Assembly: GCF_001641265.1 (NCBI RefSeq)
Contig: NW_020167527.1
Span: 186,001 to 250,000, forward strand
Direction of reading: 5' to 3'
DNA: 64,000 nt
From: Pseudogymnoascus destructans
Taxonomy: Eukaryota; Ascomycota; Leotiomycetes; Thelebolales; Thelebolaceae
A program made the translations under genes and the position numbers. Below are positions 42,901 through 55,373 of this stretch, one piece after another. Position 1 is the first letter of the stretch. Every line of letters starts with the position of its first letter. The notes under the pieces were generated by a model that saw only the letters and a list, made by a program, of their open reading frames with translations, did not search any database and was not told where the DNA came from.

Positions 42901-45900
42901 ATAGCATTTGCTTTCTCGGGCCAAGGCAGCCTCTACTCCGGCATTGGAAGACAATTATTTGAGTCCCATCCTGGCTTTAAGGCGAATATACTCCGTTTTG
43001 ATTGCATAGCACAGCAGCAGGGATTTCCAAGCTTTTTGCCTGTAGTTGATGGCACTGCTTCAGATGTAGATGGTGTCGAGACTGTCGCAGCTCACCTTGC
43101 CCTCAGCTGCATACAAATGGCAATTTGTCGCCTTTGGATCTCATGGGGTGTTCAACCGAATTTAACAATTGGCCACAGCCTAGGAGAATATGCCGCCCTA
43201 CAAGCTGCAGGTGTTTTAACACCCAGCGATGTCATATATCTAGTCGGTACTAGAGCCCAGCTATTGTCAAGCCACTGTCGCCGAGGAACCCACACCATGT
43301 TGTCTATAAAGGCATCGTCAGATGATATTAAACCCTGCTTGGTAGAATCAGCTTGTGAAATAGCCTGTATTAACCAGCCTACAAATAATGTGATTAGCGG
43401 ACCGAGCGAGGAGGTAAACCGTTTAATGCTTTCGTTTCAATCGAAGGGTTATGAGTGCATCAAGCTTGATATCCCGTTCGCCTTTCATTCGGCCCAGGTG
43501 GATCCCATTCTAGAGGGATTTGAATCAGCAGCCGGGAGCATTCGTTATCAAATTCCATCATTACCGTATATATCGCCTTTACTCGGATTAGTTATTTCAG
43601 ATGGGTGTACATTAAACGCATCATACGTCGCTCGGGCATGTCGAAGTGCAGTAAATTTCCAAGGAGCTCTGAAGTCAGCTGAAGAAGCCTCCCTTATTGA
43701 TCACCAAACTATCTGGATCGAAATTGGATCACACCCTGCATGCTCTGGCATGATCAAAGGGACGATCGGTCCACAGTCGACGACAATTCCATCCTTGAAA
43801 AAAGATGTTGATACGTGGAAAGTCCTAACTAGAGGCCTCGAAACGCTATATCTCAACCGCGTTAACATAGAGTGGAATGAGTGGCATCGAGATTTTAAGA
43901 GCTCACACACTGTTCTCCAACTCCCAAGATATAACTGGGACTTGAAGAACTACTGGATCCAGTACCGAAATAACTTTTGTCTTACCAAAGGAGAGGGAGC
44001 AGCGGTTATTGATGTGCCTCCTGTCGAGACGAGGCCCAACTTTGTTTATTTGTCACCATCTGTTCAACGTATCCTAGAAGAGCACCACGCTGCGGACATC
44101 TCGAATATTCTCGTTGAGTCAGACATCCAAGACCCGCGGCTGGCACCTGTCTTTCAAGGCCACAAGGTCAATGGCACACCTCTCGGCCCCTCAGTATGTT
44201 GCACCTCCAATAAATTTGTTTTTAATTACAACTAATCGTTTCCAGTCTCTTTACGCGGACATTGCCATGACGATTGCCAACTACATGATGAAGGAAATCA
44301 ATATGCAAGGTAGCGATACAGGCCTAGACATTGGAGGTATGAAAGTCGACAAGCCTCTCATAGCACTTCCGGCTGGTAATCCGCAGCTGTTCCGGGTTTC
44401 TGGGTTGGCTAATTGGGCGTTAAAAACCATTTCACTTGCATTCTACAGCGTCGACGACCAAGGCGGCAAGAAAGCGGACCATGCCACATGCCATGTCAAA
44501 CTCACCTCCAACCAAACTTGGCTCCAGGATTGGAAACGAAATGCGTATCTGATTAAGAGCCGGATCGCTTCCCTGCAGAAAGATGTAGACGGAGGTGAGT
44601 CAAACAAGCTAAAGCGCGGACTAGTCTACAAGCTATTTGGGGCAATTGTAGACTATGATAATCAGTACCAAGGCATGCAAGAAGTAATTTTAGATAGTAA
44701 TGAGCTCGAAGCTACGGCGAAGGTTACATTCCAGGTCGGCGACGGAGGTTATTGTTTCAGTCCTCATTGGGTAGACAGTCTTGGGCATATTGCTGGGTTT
44801 ATTATGAATGGAAATGACAATGTTGGGTCCAAAAACCAGGTTTTTATCAATCATGGCTGGGACGCAATGCGCTGTGCAACGACTTTCGCGCATGGCAAAA
44901 CTTATCAAACGTACAATAAGATGCAGCTTGTGGAAGGGGCGTTGTATGCAGGGGACACATATATTCTTGAAGAAGGCAATATTGTTGCCATTTTCGAAGG
45001 TGTTAAGGTATGACTTGCTATTTTCCATGAAACTGCGGTTCATTCTGATAGTATATAGTTTCTAGGGATTCCACGAAGAGTTCTAGATCAGGTTTTGCCT
45101 TTGAAGCCCAGGGTAGTAAAAAATGCTGCCGTGCCTCGAAGGCCAATGGCGGGTACCAGCCCCATCTCAGCAGCAAAGCAATTGCCAAAGCTTCCAATAG
45201 CACCCGGTGCAAATATTACCAAGCTCACATCGAATGATATCATCTCTCAAGTCATGGCAATAGTCTCAGATGAGGCCCGCATCGACCCATCAGAACTCAA
45301 GCCCGAGACGGAGTTTGCAGATTTTGGCATTGACTCTCTTCTCTCTCTAACAATACTGGGTAGATTGCGGGACGACGCTGGGCTCGACCTGCCATCAACA
45401 CTTTTTGCAGATTATCCAACCGTCGAGAAGCTCCAGAACTTCATCGGTGTGGACCGGAGTCCATCCCTATCGTCGGTATCTTCAAGTCAAGATGATATGG
45501 ACGTGTTGACAGCGGAGCTAGTATCTGAGCCAGACACCGACAGGGTTGCTGATATTATCCGCAGCACTATCTCAGAGGAGACTGGCGTTCCCATCGAAGA
45601 GCTCACCGTTTCCGCCAGGCTCTCAGAACTCGGCATAGATTCTCTCCTTGCCTTGACAACCATGGGCAAGCTCAGCGAAGCCCTCGATATCGAATTGCCA
45701 CAGTCACTCTTCGTCGAGAACGACACATTACACGACCTTGAACTAGCGTTGGACATGACGATAAAGCGCACAAGCATCAAGATTTGCCCCAATGCCGCGA
45801 AACTTCAGACCATTCAGGAAGTCAACAACGTCGACACAGCTCCTTACGCAACCTCAGTCCTCCTCCAAGGAAATTCCAAAACACCAACAAAGAAACTCTT

Positions 45901-46621
45901 CCTGTTCCCAGACGGCTCCGGATCCGCTACATCATACAGCTCCCTAGCTCGCATCTCTCCCAACATCGCCGTATACGGCCTAAACTGCCCATGGATGAAG
46001 ACGCCCGAAGACATGACAGTCCCACTAGAACAACTAACTTCCAAATACCTCCTCGAAATCCGCCGTCTACAACCCCACGGCCCTTACTACCTCGGCGGCT
46101 GGTCCGCAGGCGGAATCTGCGCCTACGAGGCCGCACAGCAACTGTCCCATGCCGGCGAGTCGACAGCACGTCTCATCCTCATCGACTCTCCCAACCCCGT
46201 CGGGTTAGAAAACCCCCCGCAGCAAATGTACGATTTCTTCGATAGTCTCGGGATTTTTGGCGAAGGCGGTAAGCCGCCCCCGAGCTGGCTTCGGCCGCAT
46301 TTTGACGCGTTTATTCGCCTGCTGGATGAGTATAAGGTTAAGGCCTTTAATGGCAAGTTGGAGACGCATATGGTGTATGCTCGAGACGGGATTTGCAAGT
46401 TGCCGTCTGATCCTAGGCCTGAGATTCGCCCTGATGATCCGAGGGAGATGCTGTGGTTGTTGAATAATCGGACTGATTTTAGTGGGAGCGGGTGGTGTGA
46501 GTTGGTGGGGAGGGAGAATATGAGAATTACGGTTTTGGATGATGTGAATCATTTCACGATGATGGAGGCAGGGCCGGAAATTGGCAAGTTGAGCGCTTTT
46601 ATTAGGAAGGCTGTGGAGTGA
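39957..46621 (+). CDS. Non-reducing polyketide synthase SAT-KS-MAT-PT-ACP-ACP-TE
   Basis: Seven exons (39957-40240, 40295-40589, 40658-41661, 41724-41905, 41966-44193, 44246-45007, 45059-46621) join to 2105 residues. SAT (to about 370) has the Cys motif GLCAGG and PYHAPHLF. KS starts SKIAVVGYSG about 374 with Cys in DTACSSS (about 540), His in HGTGT (674) and GHAES (715). MAT has GHSLGEYAAL about 990. PT spans about 1285-1590 with His in FQGHKVNG (1320) and Asp in WVDSLGHIAG (1507). ACPs have GIDSL at about 1676 and 1780. TE has GWSAGG about 1934 and DVNHF near the end. All catalytic residues are present. The PT and double ACP resemble the naphthol/DHN-melanin or naphthopyrone group, so a heptaketide or hexaketide is likely; the product is inference. 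The start could also be 39936 or 39888. It is divergent from an MFS gene and convergent with an ABCG gene. Confidence 0.93.
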
Positions 46622-47132
46622 GGTATTGTTTCTTTTCGGATATTTTTGCTTTTGGGCAAGGCAGATGAGAATCTAAACGCAAATTTATTTTTCCTCGAAT
46701 CTAAATATATATATATTTGAACCTACAGCCGAATCAATTCAGGCAGAAGCCGGAATCCTTTGAATAGACCGAATCGTTCAAGACATCCCTTGCAAAAGCA
46801 CGGGATGTCTCCCTATTCCTAGAAAGAGCCATCACAATTATCCAAGTGACACAAAGTGAACTGGGGTGTCTGCCTCTGCCTTGGCCACAAACAAATCCAG
46901 CTTGGGTTTCCGAAGGACATGCCCAAGGTCTATACTCGGAATAGATGTCATCGATCACTCAGGTCAGTATTATGGCCAAGCCAATCCCACAAAAATCGAA
47001 GTTAAAGATAATCATTCCATTAAGTTTAATTCAGGCAATAAATTTTAGCTACACACGCCCCCCGAAACACCTTAGTTATATATTCCCCCCTTCAAACACC
47101 AAATTCCAGCAATACTAGCAACATTAGCAATA
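46622..47132. other. Convergent intergenic, no gene seen
   Basis: This holds the 3' ends of the PKS and the ABCG transporter. It is AT-rich with a short TATATATATA run near 46706. No gene is seen. Confidence 0.5.
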
Positions 47133-49222
47133 CTAGCGCTTGACTGCCAGCACAGCCCACCCCAGAAGTCGATACACAACAACAATCCCAATCAAGATCC
47201 CCACCCAAGTGCCAGTCTGACCCGTGTGCATCCCAAACGTTGTAAGGACCCCCTTTCCAGAGATCATGCATTGCGAGGCCAGTTCCGTAGTATACATGCA
47301 GTGACAGTCCTGGTCGCAATTGTACGTTCGGTCGGCGAACTCGTTGACCAGCAGCCCCTGAAAGACGTAGGCCTGGTAATCGATGTAGTGGAACAGGTAT
47401 TTCCAGAAGACGTTCAGGAGAGGCGTGGGGATTAGGAAGCCGCCGACGCACATCCAGAGCCCGTTCACGAAGGCTGTGAGTGCGAGGGCGACGACGAAGT
47501 TGGGGAAGATGGAGGACATTAGGACGACTAAGCTCTCTGCGGCTACCATGTCGAGGAACACCCACATGACGAAAGTGAAGAATGCAGGAGCGGTATTGTG
47601 GAAGCCGGTAAGCCAGTATGAAATGCATGTAAAAATAAGTGCAATGCCGAATAAGTATGGGAGGCCAATTATGAAGTTGGCGACTGTGAAGGCGGCGGCA
47701 CCGTAGAGGCCATTTGAGCGCTCTTTGATAAAAGTTAACCTGTCTTCGAGGAATGATGGCACGTAAGCGACGGCCATGAATGATAAGAATGAAGCGCCAA
47801 AGAATATAGCGTTGATGAAAGGCTGGATGGACGTCTGGGCGGGGCTGAGGCGTAGCCAAACTGTCCCGCTCATGATGGCAAGGCAGCTGTACATTGCCAG
47901 ACGTATTCCGTATGCCACGACGTCGCGATAGGACTTGATAAAAGAGCGATGAACGAGAGTAACTGTGACCGCCACAAAATTGGCATGGGAGCTAGTCTTT
48001 GAATTGTGTGTTCTGCCTTCACCCGCAGTTATGAGATGGGAGGTGATCTGGCTGGAAATCGCCTCGGAACGCGGACTAGAAGACCAGGCGGCCTGAAGCT
48101 TGGATAATTCTTCTTCTGCCTCAACTGGGTCGGTTCCGAAATCCTTGTTAGTCAATTCCAATGCATGTTCCGCAGGGTTCATGTGCAATGGCACTGGGTA
48201 GTCGATCTCCATATAGTATGGAACCACATCATCCACAGGCCCGAAATAGTGCGGCTTGCCTGCTGATAGGAGTAGCAGCTTATCAAAGAGTGAGAACGTT
48301 TGTGTAGATGGCTGGTGGATGCTGGCAATCACAATCAACTGCATGTCCGTCAGATATCATCGGACGATGCGTATTCGCCTGACTTACATTGTTTTGCTTT
48401 GCTAATGTCCTAATGAAGGAGACAACCTCGAAGCTAGCTGCGGAGTCCAGACCACTGGTTGGCTCATCCAAGAACAGGATCTTTGGCGCCGTAATAAGTT
48501 GGCTTGCTACGCTGACTCGGCGCTTCTGCCCACCGCTGATGCCCTGGCGGATTGGTGTTCCAATGATGGCATCTTCCTGTTTCCGGAGACCAAAGGAGTC
48601 AATCAAGCCATTGATTCTCATGATACGGTCTTTCTTGGTGAGACTGCGGAAGACCACATGTCAGCATGCCTAGTTGGGCAAGTTGGAAGTGAGTGAGGCT
48701 TACCCAGGGTTTGACAAGCGTGCAGCAAAGTTCATAGTCTCTCTGACCGTCAAAGACCCAATCAAGGCATCCTCTTGCTCAACGTAGGTGCTCATCTTCC
48801 TGAACTCGTTGAGGGACAAGGCGTCTCCATTGATGGAGGCGATGCCAGTGGTATCAGCTCCAGAGTTGTCGCGTCTGGCGAGGGAGTTCAAGAGAGTTGT
48901 CTTTCCAGAGCCACTTGGGCCCATCAAAGCACACATCTCGCCTGGGTGGGGCTCATGTCAGTATACAAATCCAACGTGGTATAACAGGGAATAGTATCAG
49001 ACCAGCTAAGACAACTCCATCCACGTTCTCTAAGATTGCCTTGGGCTGCTTGGTGGCCCGGTCCTGCACCGTTACTGTGACATCCTGCCAAATGAAATGC
49101 TTGACAGTAGTATTCTTCAGCTGCGCGTGATGCTCATAGCCTCGCTCAGAATCTGACGAGAACGCGTCTGGGGCCACGCCGCTCTTCAGCTGCGTCGAGG
49201 GATTGCTGCGACGCCCTGGCAT
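47133..49222 (-). CDS. ABCG (White-type) half-size transporter
   Basis: Four exons (49222-49003, 48941-48704, 48643-48388, 48338-47133) give 639 residues, the normal length for a half transporter with the order NBD-TMD. The NBD has Walker A GPSGSGKTT, signature ISGGQKRRV, Walker B ILFLDEPTSGLD and an H-loop SIHQPS. The TMD begins around VTLVHRSFIKSYRDVV and includes the typical FVNGLWMCVGGFLIP and a Cys-rich extracellular loop (TYNCDQDCHCMYTTELASQC) before the last helix. The start at 49222 (MPGRRSNP) is the first ATG in frame. Half-transporters dimerise and export lipids, pigments or secondary metabolites at the plasma membrane. It lies tail to tail with the PKS, so a role in exporting its product is plausible but unproven. 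Confidence 0.9.
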
Positions 49223-49822
49223 CTTCAGTCTGCTTGGAAGTGGCCAACGGATATTAATATTCACGGACAGAAGTAGGTCCCAGTTCAGGGAAACTAGCCG
49301 GCTTTGAAGAATGACTAGAAGGGGTATTCATGCAAATTTTATTTTGAAATCAGTCAGAACGTGTAGTAGGGTTTGGGCGTTTGCTGTGGAAGCCGCGAGT
49401 GAGGGGTTTAAGTTTGACAAGACGTCTCAAGAGGTAGGTGTAAGTCAGATGAGACACGGGAAACGATACCAAGACACAGTAAATCCACCTGGGGAGTGAT
49501 TCACGGCATGAGGTATTAGAGCAAGCAGGTGCCAGACGCCGACTGAGGCACAACCTCTTCATTCGCACGCGACTGAGACTAATATGTAAGCTGAGTGCAT
49601 ACATACAAACGAATAAAACGTCTATGAGTATCTTCCGGTGTACAGTTCAGAGTAGCAGTGTATCTGTTTATCCGGTCATGTTTGGCTGGGGTTTTCAGCG
49701 CCAACTCCCTCATAACTGCCTTCCCAAAACCCACCTTGGCTGCATGTAGGATTTGTCGCGCTGGCATCATCTACAGACAATGAATTCCCGAGTAGATACC
49801 GGCTTGCTACATCCATACTGCT

Positions 49823-49868
49823 GTCGTTGGATGATGTCGTTGGATGATGCCGTTGGATGCCGTTGGAT
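49823..49868. repeat. Small tandem repeat, GTTGGATG family
   Basis: Two 13-bp units (GTCGTTGGATGAT) at 49823-49848 are followed by two 10-bp units (GCCGTTGGAT) at 49849-49868. The 10-bp units look like shortened copies of the 13-bp unit. Confidence 0.8.
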
Positions 49869-51072
49869 GCCCAGATGAAAAAGTGAATATGTAACAGAAT
49901 AAGATGATATGTAACATCTCGCATACAGATAATACAGATACCCGTCTTGCATAACCACATTCCCGCGCTGTAGCTTCACTTTTGACTGGCCACAAGGGTT
50001 TGAGGTCTGACAAGACATCACCGTGGAAGATTGTCTCCTAATAATTTGTCCCTTGCTCCCTCCCTTGCTCTGTGACCCGTTCCTTCCTTCTCTTCAAAAC
50101 AACTCCAGGTCCGGCAAGCCCGATGCGGCGTGGAAGAATGTTACACTGGTCTCACCACATCACCATCCCGTTACACGATCGAGGCCCCATCGGAATTTAC
50201 ATGAATTGATCAACTCTGTTTCCCGGACCGGGATCGGGTTACTATGCAGCTGGCCCCAAATGTTGGAACGATCCCCTTCCCTTCCGTAGTGCAAGCCACC
50301 CGTGGCGATGTGCTACCCGTACACAGTCGCTGCATCGAAAATCGCTCGCATTCAGACCATCATGGGAATGCGCATCTAGAGTCTTAGAGCAGTTCATTCA
50401 CCATTCGGGCTTACTTTACCGTGCGACGTGTCAAAACGGGGTTTCTAGAAGATGGAGGCAGCGCGATGCAAACGCTGCGGAGGAATTGAGATTTTGCATG
50501 GGCAGGCCATGGATACTATTTACGGCCGTACTATTTATCATACCAGGCCTCTATTATCAACCCGCATTGGGCGTCTATCACAGTGTTGGATCTCATGAAA
50601 GCCGAAAGCCCAAGGGATTCATCCTTTGGACAAGTCGAGGCGGCTGTCAGGTCAACTTCACAAGCATGTTCATCTATCTAAATGACAAGATTTCCGTGAA
50701 GTGGAGACAAATGAGAGGCACATGAGGTGCAATGAGACGTCTAGAGACATGTGTATACTCGACTATGTTATGTCTCTGAGCTTGCTTCCTCTCACATGCC
50801 AATGTGGATTGTTATAATTTTTTTTTCTCGAGGACCCGGCACATGTTTGCAGGTGGGAATCCCACGCCAAAACCGCCAGCGGCACCGGGCGATCTGATGC
50901 CGTTCCGGATCCCAGCCAGTGCATATCAACGAAGCGCTAATCGGTACATGTGAATGTATCCTCTCCAAAAATCTCCAAAATCTCCAAAAATGAAGCAAAA
51001 TCAAATAATTCAAATATAAACACTGTCTTCTCGTGCTCAAATTGATTTACCCCTCTATATTATTGTGCATAT

Positions 51073-51110
51073 CCCCATACTCCCCATACTCTCCATACTC
51101 CCCATACCCC
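51073..51110. repeat. CCCCATACT-type tandem repeat
   Basis: About four imperfect copies of CCCCATACT lie head to tail, followed by a C-rich tract with another copy near 51123. They lie about 300 bp upstream of the acyl-CoA oxidase start. Confidence 0.6.
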
Positions 51111-51411
51111 CCCCTTTTCCCCCCCATACTCCGGAAAGCGGCGAGGGACGGACATGGCCCAGCGAGTCCATATTAGTGGGCCAAGACCCTGAGCCTCGGT
51201 ATATCCAGCCAAGATTTGGGGTTTTTGGGGTTTTGGATGATGTAAGTGGGTTCGCCATTGGAACACTGCACGACAACTGGTCAGATGCTGATAAAATTGA
51301 CCGAGGGCCGATTATCTCCTTTGAAACTCCTATAATAGACTGCTGTGCCCATTCCAAGAAGCTATTCTAACCAATATACCCCATCTCCATTTCTAGTACC
51401 ACTCGCTCAAA

Positions 51412-53619
51412 ATGGTTGCTCCTCCTCCAGACTGGGTCGCGAAGTTGACGCCCTCCGGGCCGCAGGGCAGTGAGCTCCTCGCAACGGAGCGTGCGAAGAG
51501 TAACATCAACATTGACAAGCTGTCCAGCTTCATGTTCGGCAAGGAGGCTTTGGAGAATGAGGCCAAGATCTTGGCCATCCTCCAGTCGGAGAAGGTGTTC
51601 GACAAGTCGCAAAATGCCTTCATGGGAAGAGTCGAGAAGTTCCCGGTTGCTCTCGCCAGGGCGAAGAAGCTGAGGCAGCTGCAAGTCAAGCACAACTGGA
51701 GCATCGACGACTACAGAGTCGCCGATGGCCTGATCTCCGAGCCCGGCCCATACGGACTTCACGCATCTATGTTCTTGGTATGTTCTTCAGAGTGGTACCC
51801 TTACCTACAGTGCATTACCTAATTTATCTAGACTGCCCTCAGAGACCAGGGAACTCCCGAACAACACAAGCTCTTCCTTGAGCCAGCAGAGAACTACAAA
51901 TACATTGGTTGCTACGCCCAGACCGAGTTGGGACACGGCTCCAACGTTCGTGGTCTTGAGACCACCGCGACCTGGGACCCAGCCGACCAGACCTTCGTCA
52001 TTCACTCTCCCCATCTCACTGCCTCCAAATGGTGGATTGGCTCTTTGGGCCGCACCGCAAACCACGCTGTGGTTATGGCGCAGCTCGTTCTCAACGGAAA
52101 GTCCTTCGGACCACACCCTTTCGTTGTCCAAGTCCGAGACTTGAAGACTCACCAGCCCCTCGACGGTATTTACGTCGGAGATATTGGACCAAAATTCGTA
52201 AGTAACTGCACGGAGGCCAATAAATGGAAGTACAGAAGCTAACAGCCGTATTAGGGATACAACACCATGGATAACGGTTTCATCCTCTTCAACAAGGTCA
52301 AGATCCCCCACGTCAACATGTTGGCAAAGTACTCCAGCGTCGACGTAAAGACCAACAAGTATGTCCGCCCAGCAGCTGCCTCGTTGGTTTACGGAACCAT
52401 GACCTGGGTTCGCTCCACCATTGTGCTCCAGTCTGGCCAGACCCTGGCAAGAGGTGTGACCATCGCCACCAGGTATTGTGCTGTTCGCAGGCAATTCCAG
52501 GACCGCGATGATGTCTCCAACGACGTCACCGAGAACCAAGTTCTCAACTACAGCATGGTGCAATTCCGTCTTCTCCCTCTCCTCGCATCCACCTTCGCTC
52601 TCCACTTCACTGGCAAGGCCATGATGGAGATGTACACACAGAACCAGGAGAGGATGAAGAAGGCTGTTGCAAATACCAGAAGAGGAGCTGGCCCAGAGGA
52701 GCTTCAGTCAGGCAGCGACATGCTTGCTGATCTCCACGCCACTTCTTGTGGTCTTAAGGCGCTTGGCAGCACCATTGCTGCTGAGGGTCTGGAGGTGTGC
52801 AGAAGAGCTTGCGGTGGCCACGGTTACTCTCAGTTCTCTGGTATCGGCAGCTGGTATGCCGATTACCTCCCAACCACCACCTGGGAGGGAGACAACTACA
52901 TGTTGACCCAGCAGGTTGCACGCTACCTCCTCAAGTCTGCACGTGCCGTCCTCAAGGGCAAGGCACCCGCCAACGACACCACCGAGATCTTCCGCACCTT
53001 CTTGGACGCACAGGACAAGGGCTGCGCCTTCGACATCCTCTCCAACGACGGCGATATCGTCGCCGCCTTCGCCTGGCGCACATCCTACCTCACCTTCGAG
53101 GCCCTCAAGCACCGCGACGTCGAGAAGCAGTCGTGGAACTCTCTCCTCGTCGACTTCTGGCGCCTCTCCACCGCGCACTCGCAGTACCTCGTCGTCAAGA
53201 ACTTCTACGACGCCCTGCAATCCTCCTCCCTCACCTACGAGCTCGACTCCGTCTCCATCACCACCATGCACCAGCTCTTCCGCCTCTTCGCCCTCAGCAC
53301 CCTCGAGAAGGAGGCCTCAGAGTTCTACTCCTCCTCCGCCCTCACAGTCCGCCAGATCCAGCTCGTCCGCACAAAGTCGGTTATGCAGCTCCTCGCGGAC
53401 ATCAGGCCGCATGCCCTGCGCCTGGTTGACGCGTGGCAGTTCCATGATTGGCAGCTGGACAGCAGTCTGGGCCGCAAGGATGGAAAGGTTTATGAGGATA
53501 TGTTCTACAGGGCTAGCCAGCTGAACCCGCTGAACGGTCTGACTGTAGACCCTTACCCGGAGAGCGATGTGTTGATCAAGAAGGATGAGACGAACCGTGG
53601 CCTCCAGGCTAAGTTGTAA
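51412..53619 (+). CDS. POX1: Acyl-CoA oxidase, peroxisomal
   Basis: Three exons (51412-51777, 51832-52197, 52255-53619) join to 698 residues. The fold is that of the peroxisomal acyl-CoA dehydrogenase-like oxidases: CYAQTELGHGSNVRGLETTATWD (FAD/substrate loop), SPHLTASKWWIGSLGRTANHAVV, then YGTMTWVRSTIV, ATRYCAVRRQF, and CRRACGGHGYSQFSGIG. LPTTTWEGDNYMLTQQVARYL is the typical catalytic Glu region. The last three residues, AKL, are a type 1 peroxisomal targeting signal. The enzyme carries out the first step of peroxisomal beta-oxidation, making enoyl-CoA and hydrogen peroxide. The introns of 54 and 57 bp keep frame and all hallmarks are present. It is 5 kb from the PKS cluster, and a link to it is not implied. 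Confidence 0.95.
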
Positions 53620-54113
53620 AGTGGGGTCGATGAATGGTGGGGATGTGTATATGGGTCGTTCTACAAGTTTTCTTTTGTTTATGGGTTAGATGATTTAGAC
53701 CGGTTGGGCGTGTAGAATAAACACAGGGGCGGAGGCATAAGGGCATGTTTCGATATGTATATATCACGATACAATAAAATAAATATTTCATAATAGCTAT
53801 GTTTTAATTTGCAGGTGGTCGAACCAAAGGCGACTTAGCAATTATTGCCTCTTATTTGTGTCCTTTTGGTTACTATTATATCGCCAGTTGATCAAGATAA
53901 ATGATAGCGGATATTCCAGACCAGCGGTCAAAGAGCCAATCAACCAAATCAATCCGATCGACGAGAGCCAGCAGCAACGGGCGCTACTTCGTAAGCCGCT
54001 GACAAAACCACAGTTAAGCTTAACATACACCCCCATTATCAAAAATGCCAAAATCACCACTACATACTTCTAATACCACCTACCTAATATCATGACCATA
54101 TAACCACATCACT
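53620..54113. other. Intergenic, no gene seen
   Basis: This holds the acyl-CoA oxidase 3' end and the Atl1-like gene promoter. Short frames at 53842-54073 have no recognisable motif. Confidence 0.5.
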
Positions 54114-54700
54114 ATGCCCCGCACCCCCGAAGCCGAATCCTTCTTCCACGCCGTCTACGCCGCCATCCAAGAGATCCCCCCCGGCCGCGTAACAAGCTAC
54201 GCCCACATCGCAAAACTAATCGGGACTCGTAAGGCTTCCCCCCTCCCCCATCTTCCCCCACTCCACAACTCCCCAAACCCACATCATGACCTCAGATCAT
54301 GACCCCAGCTAACACCCCCACAGCCCAACGACCTCGCCAAGTAGGCGTATGCCTCAAACTCCTCCCCGATGATCCGGCGCAGCGGTTTAATAACCAGACT
54401 GTACCGTGGCAGCGCGTTATAAGTGCTAAGGGCATGATTTCTCCACGGCAAGTCCCCCATCTACTCTTGCCCACTTCTTCAGTATCATTTTGTTCGTATT
54501 TGGTGATCTAATACGGGAACAGCGGTCATCCGTCAGGTGCAGCGAATCAGGCGACGGTGTTGAGAGGGGAGGGGGTAACTGTTAGCACAGGCGCGTTGGG
54601 GGAGTACTTGGTTGATTTTGGGGAGTTTGGGTGGTTCCCGAGGCAGTTGCCTTCGGATGTGGAGGCGGGGGTGGAGTTGAGTAGTGAGGAGGAGGATTGA
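54114..54700 (+). CDS. Alkyltransferase-like protein (Atl1 type)
   Basis: Three exons (54114-54228, 54324-54447, 54523-54700) give 138 residues. The fold matches alkylated-DNA alkyltransferase C-terminal domains: FFHAVYAAIQEIPPGRVTSYAHIAKLIGTP, QRPRQVGVCLKLLP, and VPWQRVISAKGMISPRG. The MGMT active site is PCHRV, with Cys as alkyl acceptor. Here the corresponding text is VPWQRV, so Trp stands where Cys would be. That is the mark of ATL proteins such as S. pombe Atl1, which bind O6-alkylguanine and recruit nucleotide excision repair instead of removing the lesion. The second intron (54448-54522) uses a GC donor, GCAAGT, with a normal AG acceptor. Position and frame are otherwise regular. Confidence 0.88.
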
Positions 54701-55373
54701 GGAGGGTGTGCACTGTGTGGAAATCACGGAACGGTGATCAGGATGTATGGTTAAGCCAAGACTACGTCCTGGGGCATCAGTAAACGCTGGCGCATATCAC
54801 ATCAGACAGGAACATCAGCTTATGTGGCAACTGGCATTACTCAAATGTGGATTCTAGTGTTGGGGATCCTCCACTTATATTGTCTGCCTTTGCCGGCTAG
54901 GAGAATATGTTATAAGAGCTAATGTATTTGAATCAATCTGACCATGTTCCGTACCCCTCACGCTTGCTCTCCCTCGCTACTGCTTGCCCCCTCGATAGAT
55001 ATAACACCACCAAAGGCATGGTCCCTCCCTTCCTCCTAACTGGTACTATTGGCCAAAAAAAAGGAGCGCCTCCGTTCCTCTTTGGCCAGGGTTTTTTGTC
55101 GAACCTGGGTGGTGATGCCCATATTATCGACCGTAACAAAGTATCCAGTCAACCATTTTACCCTCTGGTTCTCGCCTTGAACCGCCCAAAGGCTAGCCCG
55201 CCCCGCAGACCTCATGCGTAATGTTCTGATGTCCTGTTGATGCAACCTAGCTATGCAATGATATTTTTTTTAATTCGATGGTGCAACCCCCGGATGATAT
55301 CGATACATATTTGATGTCTGCAGGGATCAATAACTCCGCGTGGAGCGTAGTACCCATATGCCCAAGGTGGCAT
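54701..55373. other. Convergent intergenic, no gene seen
   Basis: This holds the 3' ends of the ATL gene and the Pbp1-like gene. A 99-codon plus frame at 54922-55221 lacks recognisable motifs. Confidence 0.5.

Larger units (their letters stand above)
49223..51411. other. Intergenic 2.2 kb, short tandem repeats only
   Basis: I see no gene; frames of 60-90 codons on both strands lack recognisable motifs (the plus frame at 50486-50725 has one hydrophobic segment but no family). Short tandem repeats lie at 49823-49868 and 51073-51110. The right end should hold the acyl-CoA oxidase promoter. Confidence 0.5.

Noticed and set aside
50486..50725. 79-codon frame with one hydrophobic segment
   Set aside because: A single hydrophobic stretch in an otherwise motif-free frame is not enough to call a gene.
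52797..53429. 210-codon plus-strand frame inside the acyl-CoA oxidase gene
   Set aside because: It is a GC-rich shadow frame of the oxidase, Arg/Pro/His-rich, without motifs.
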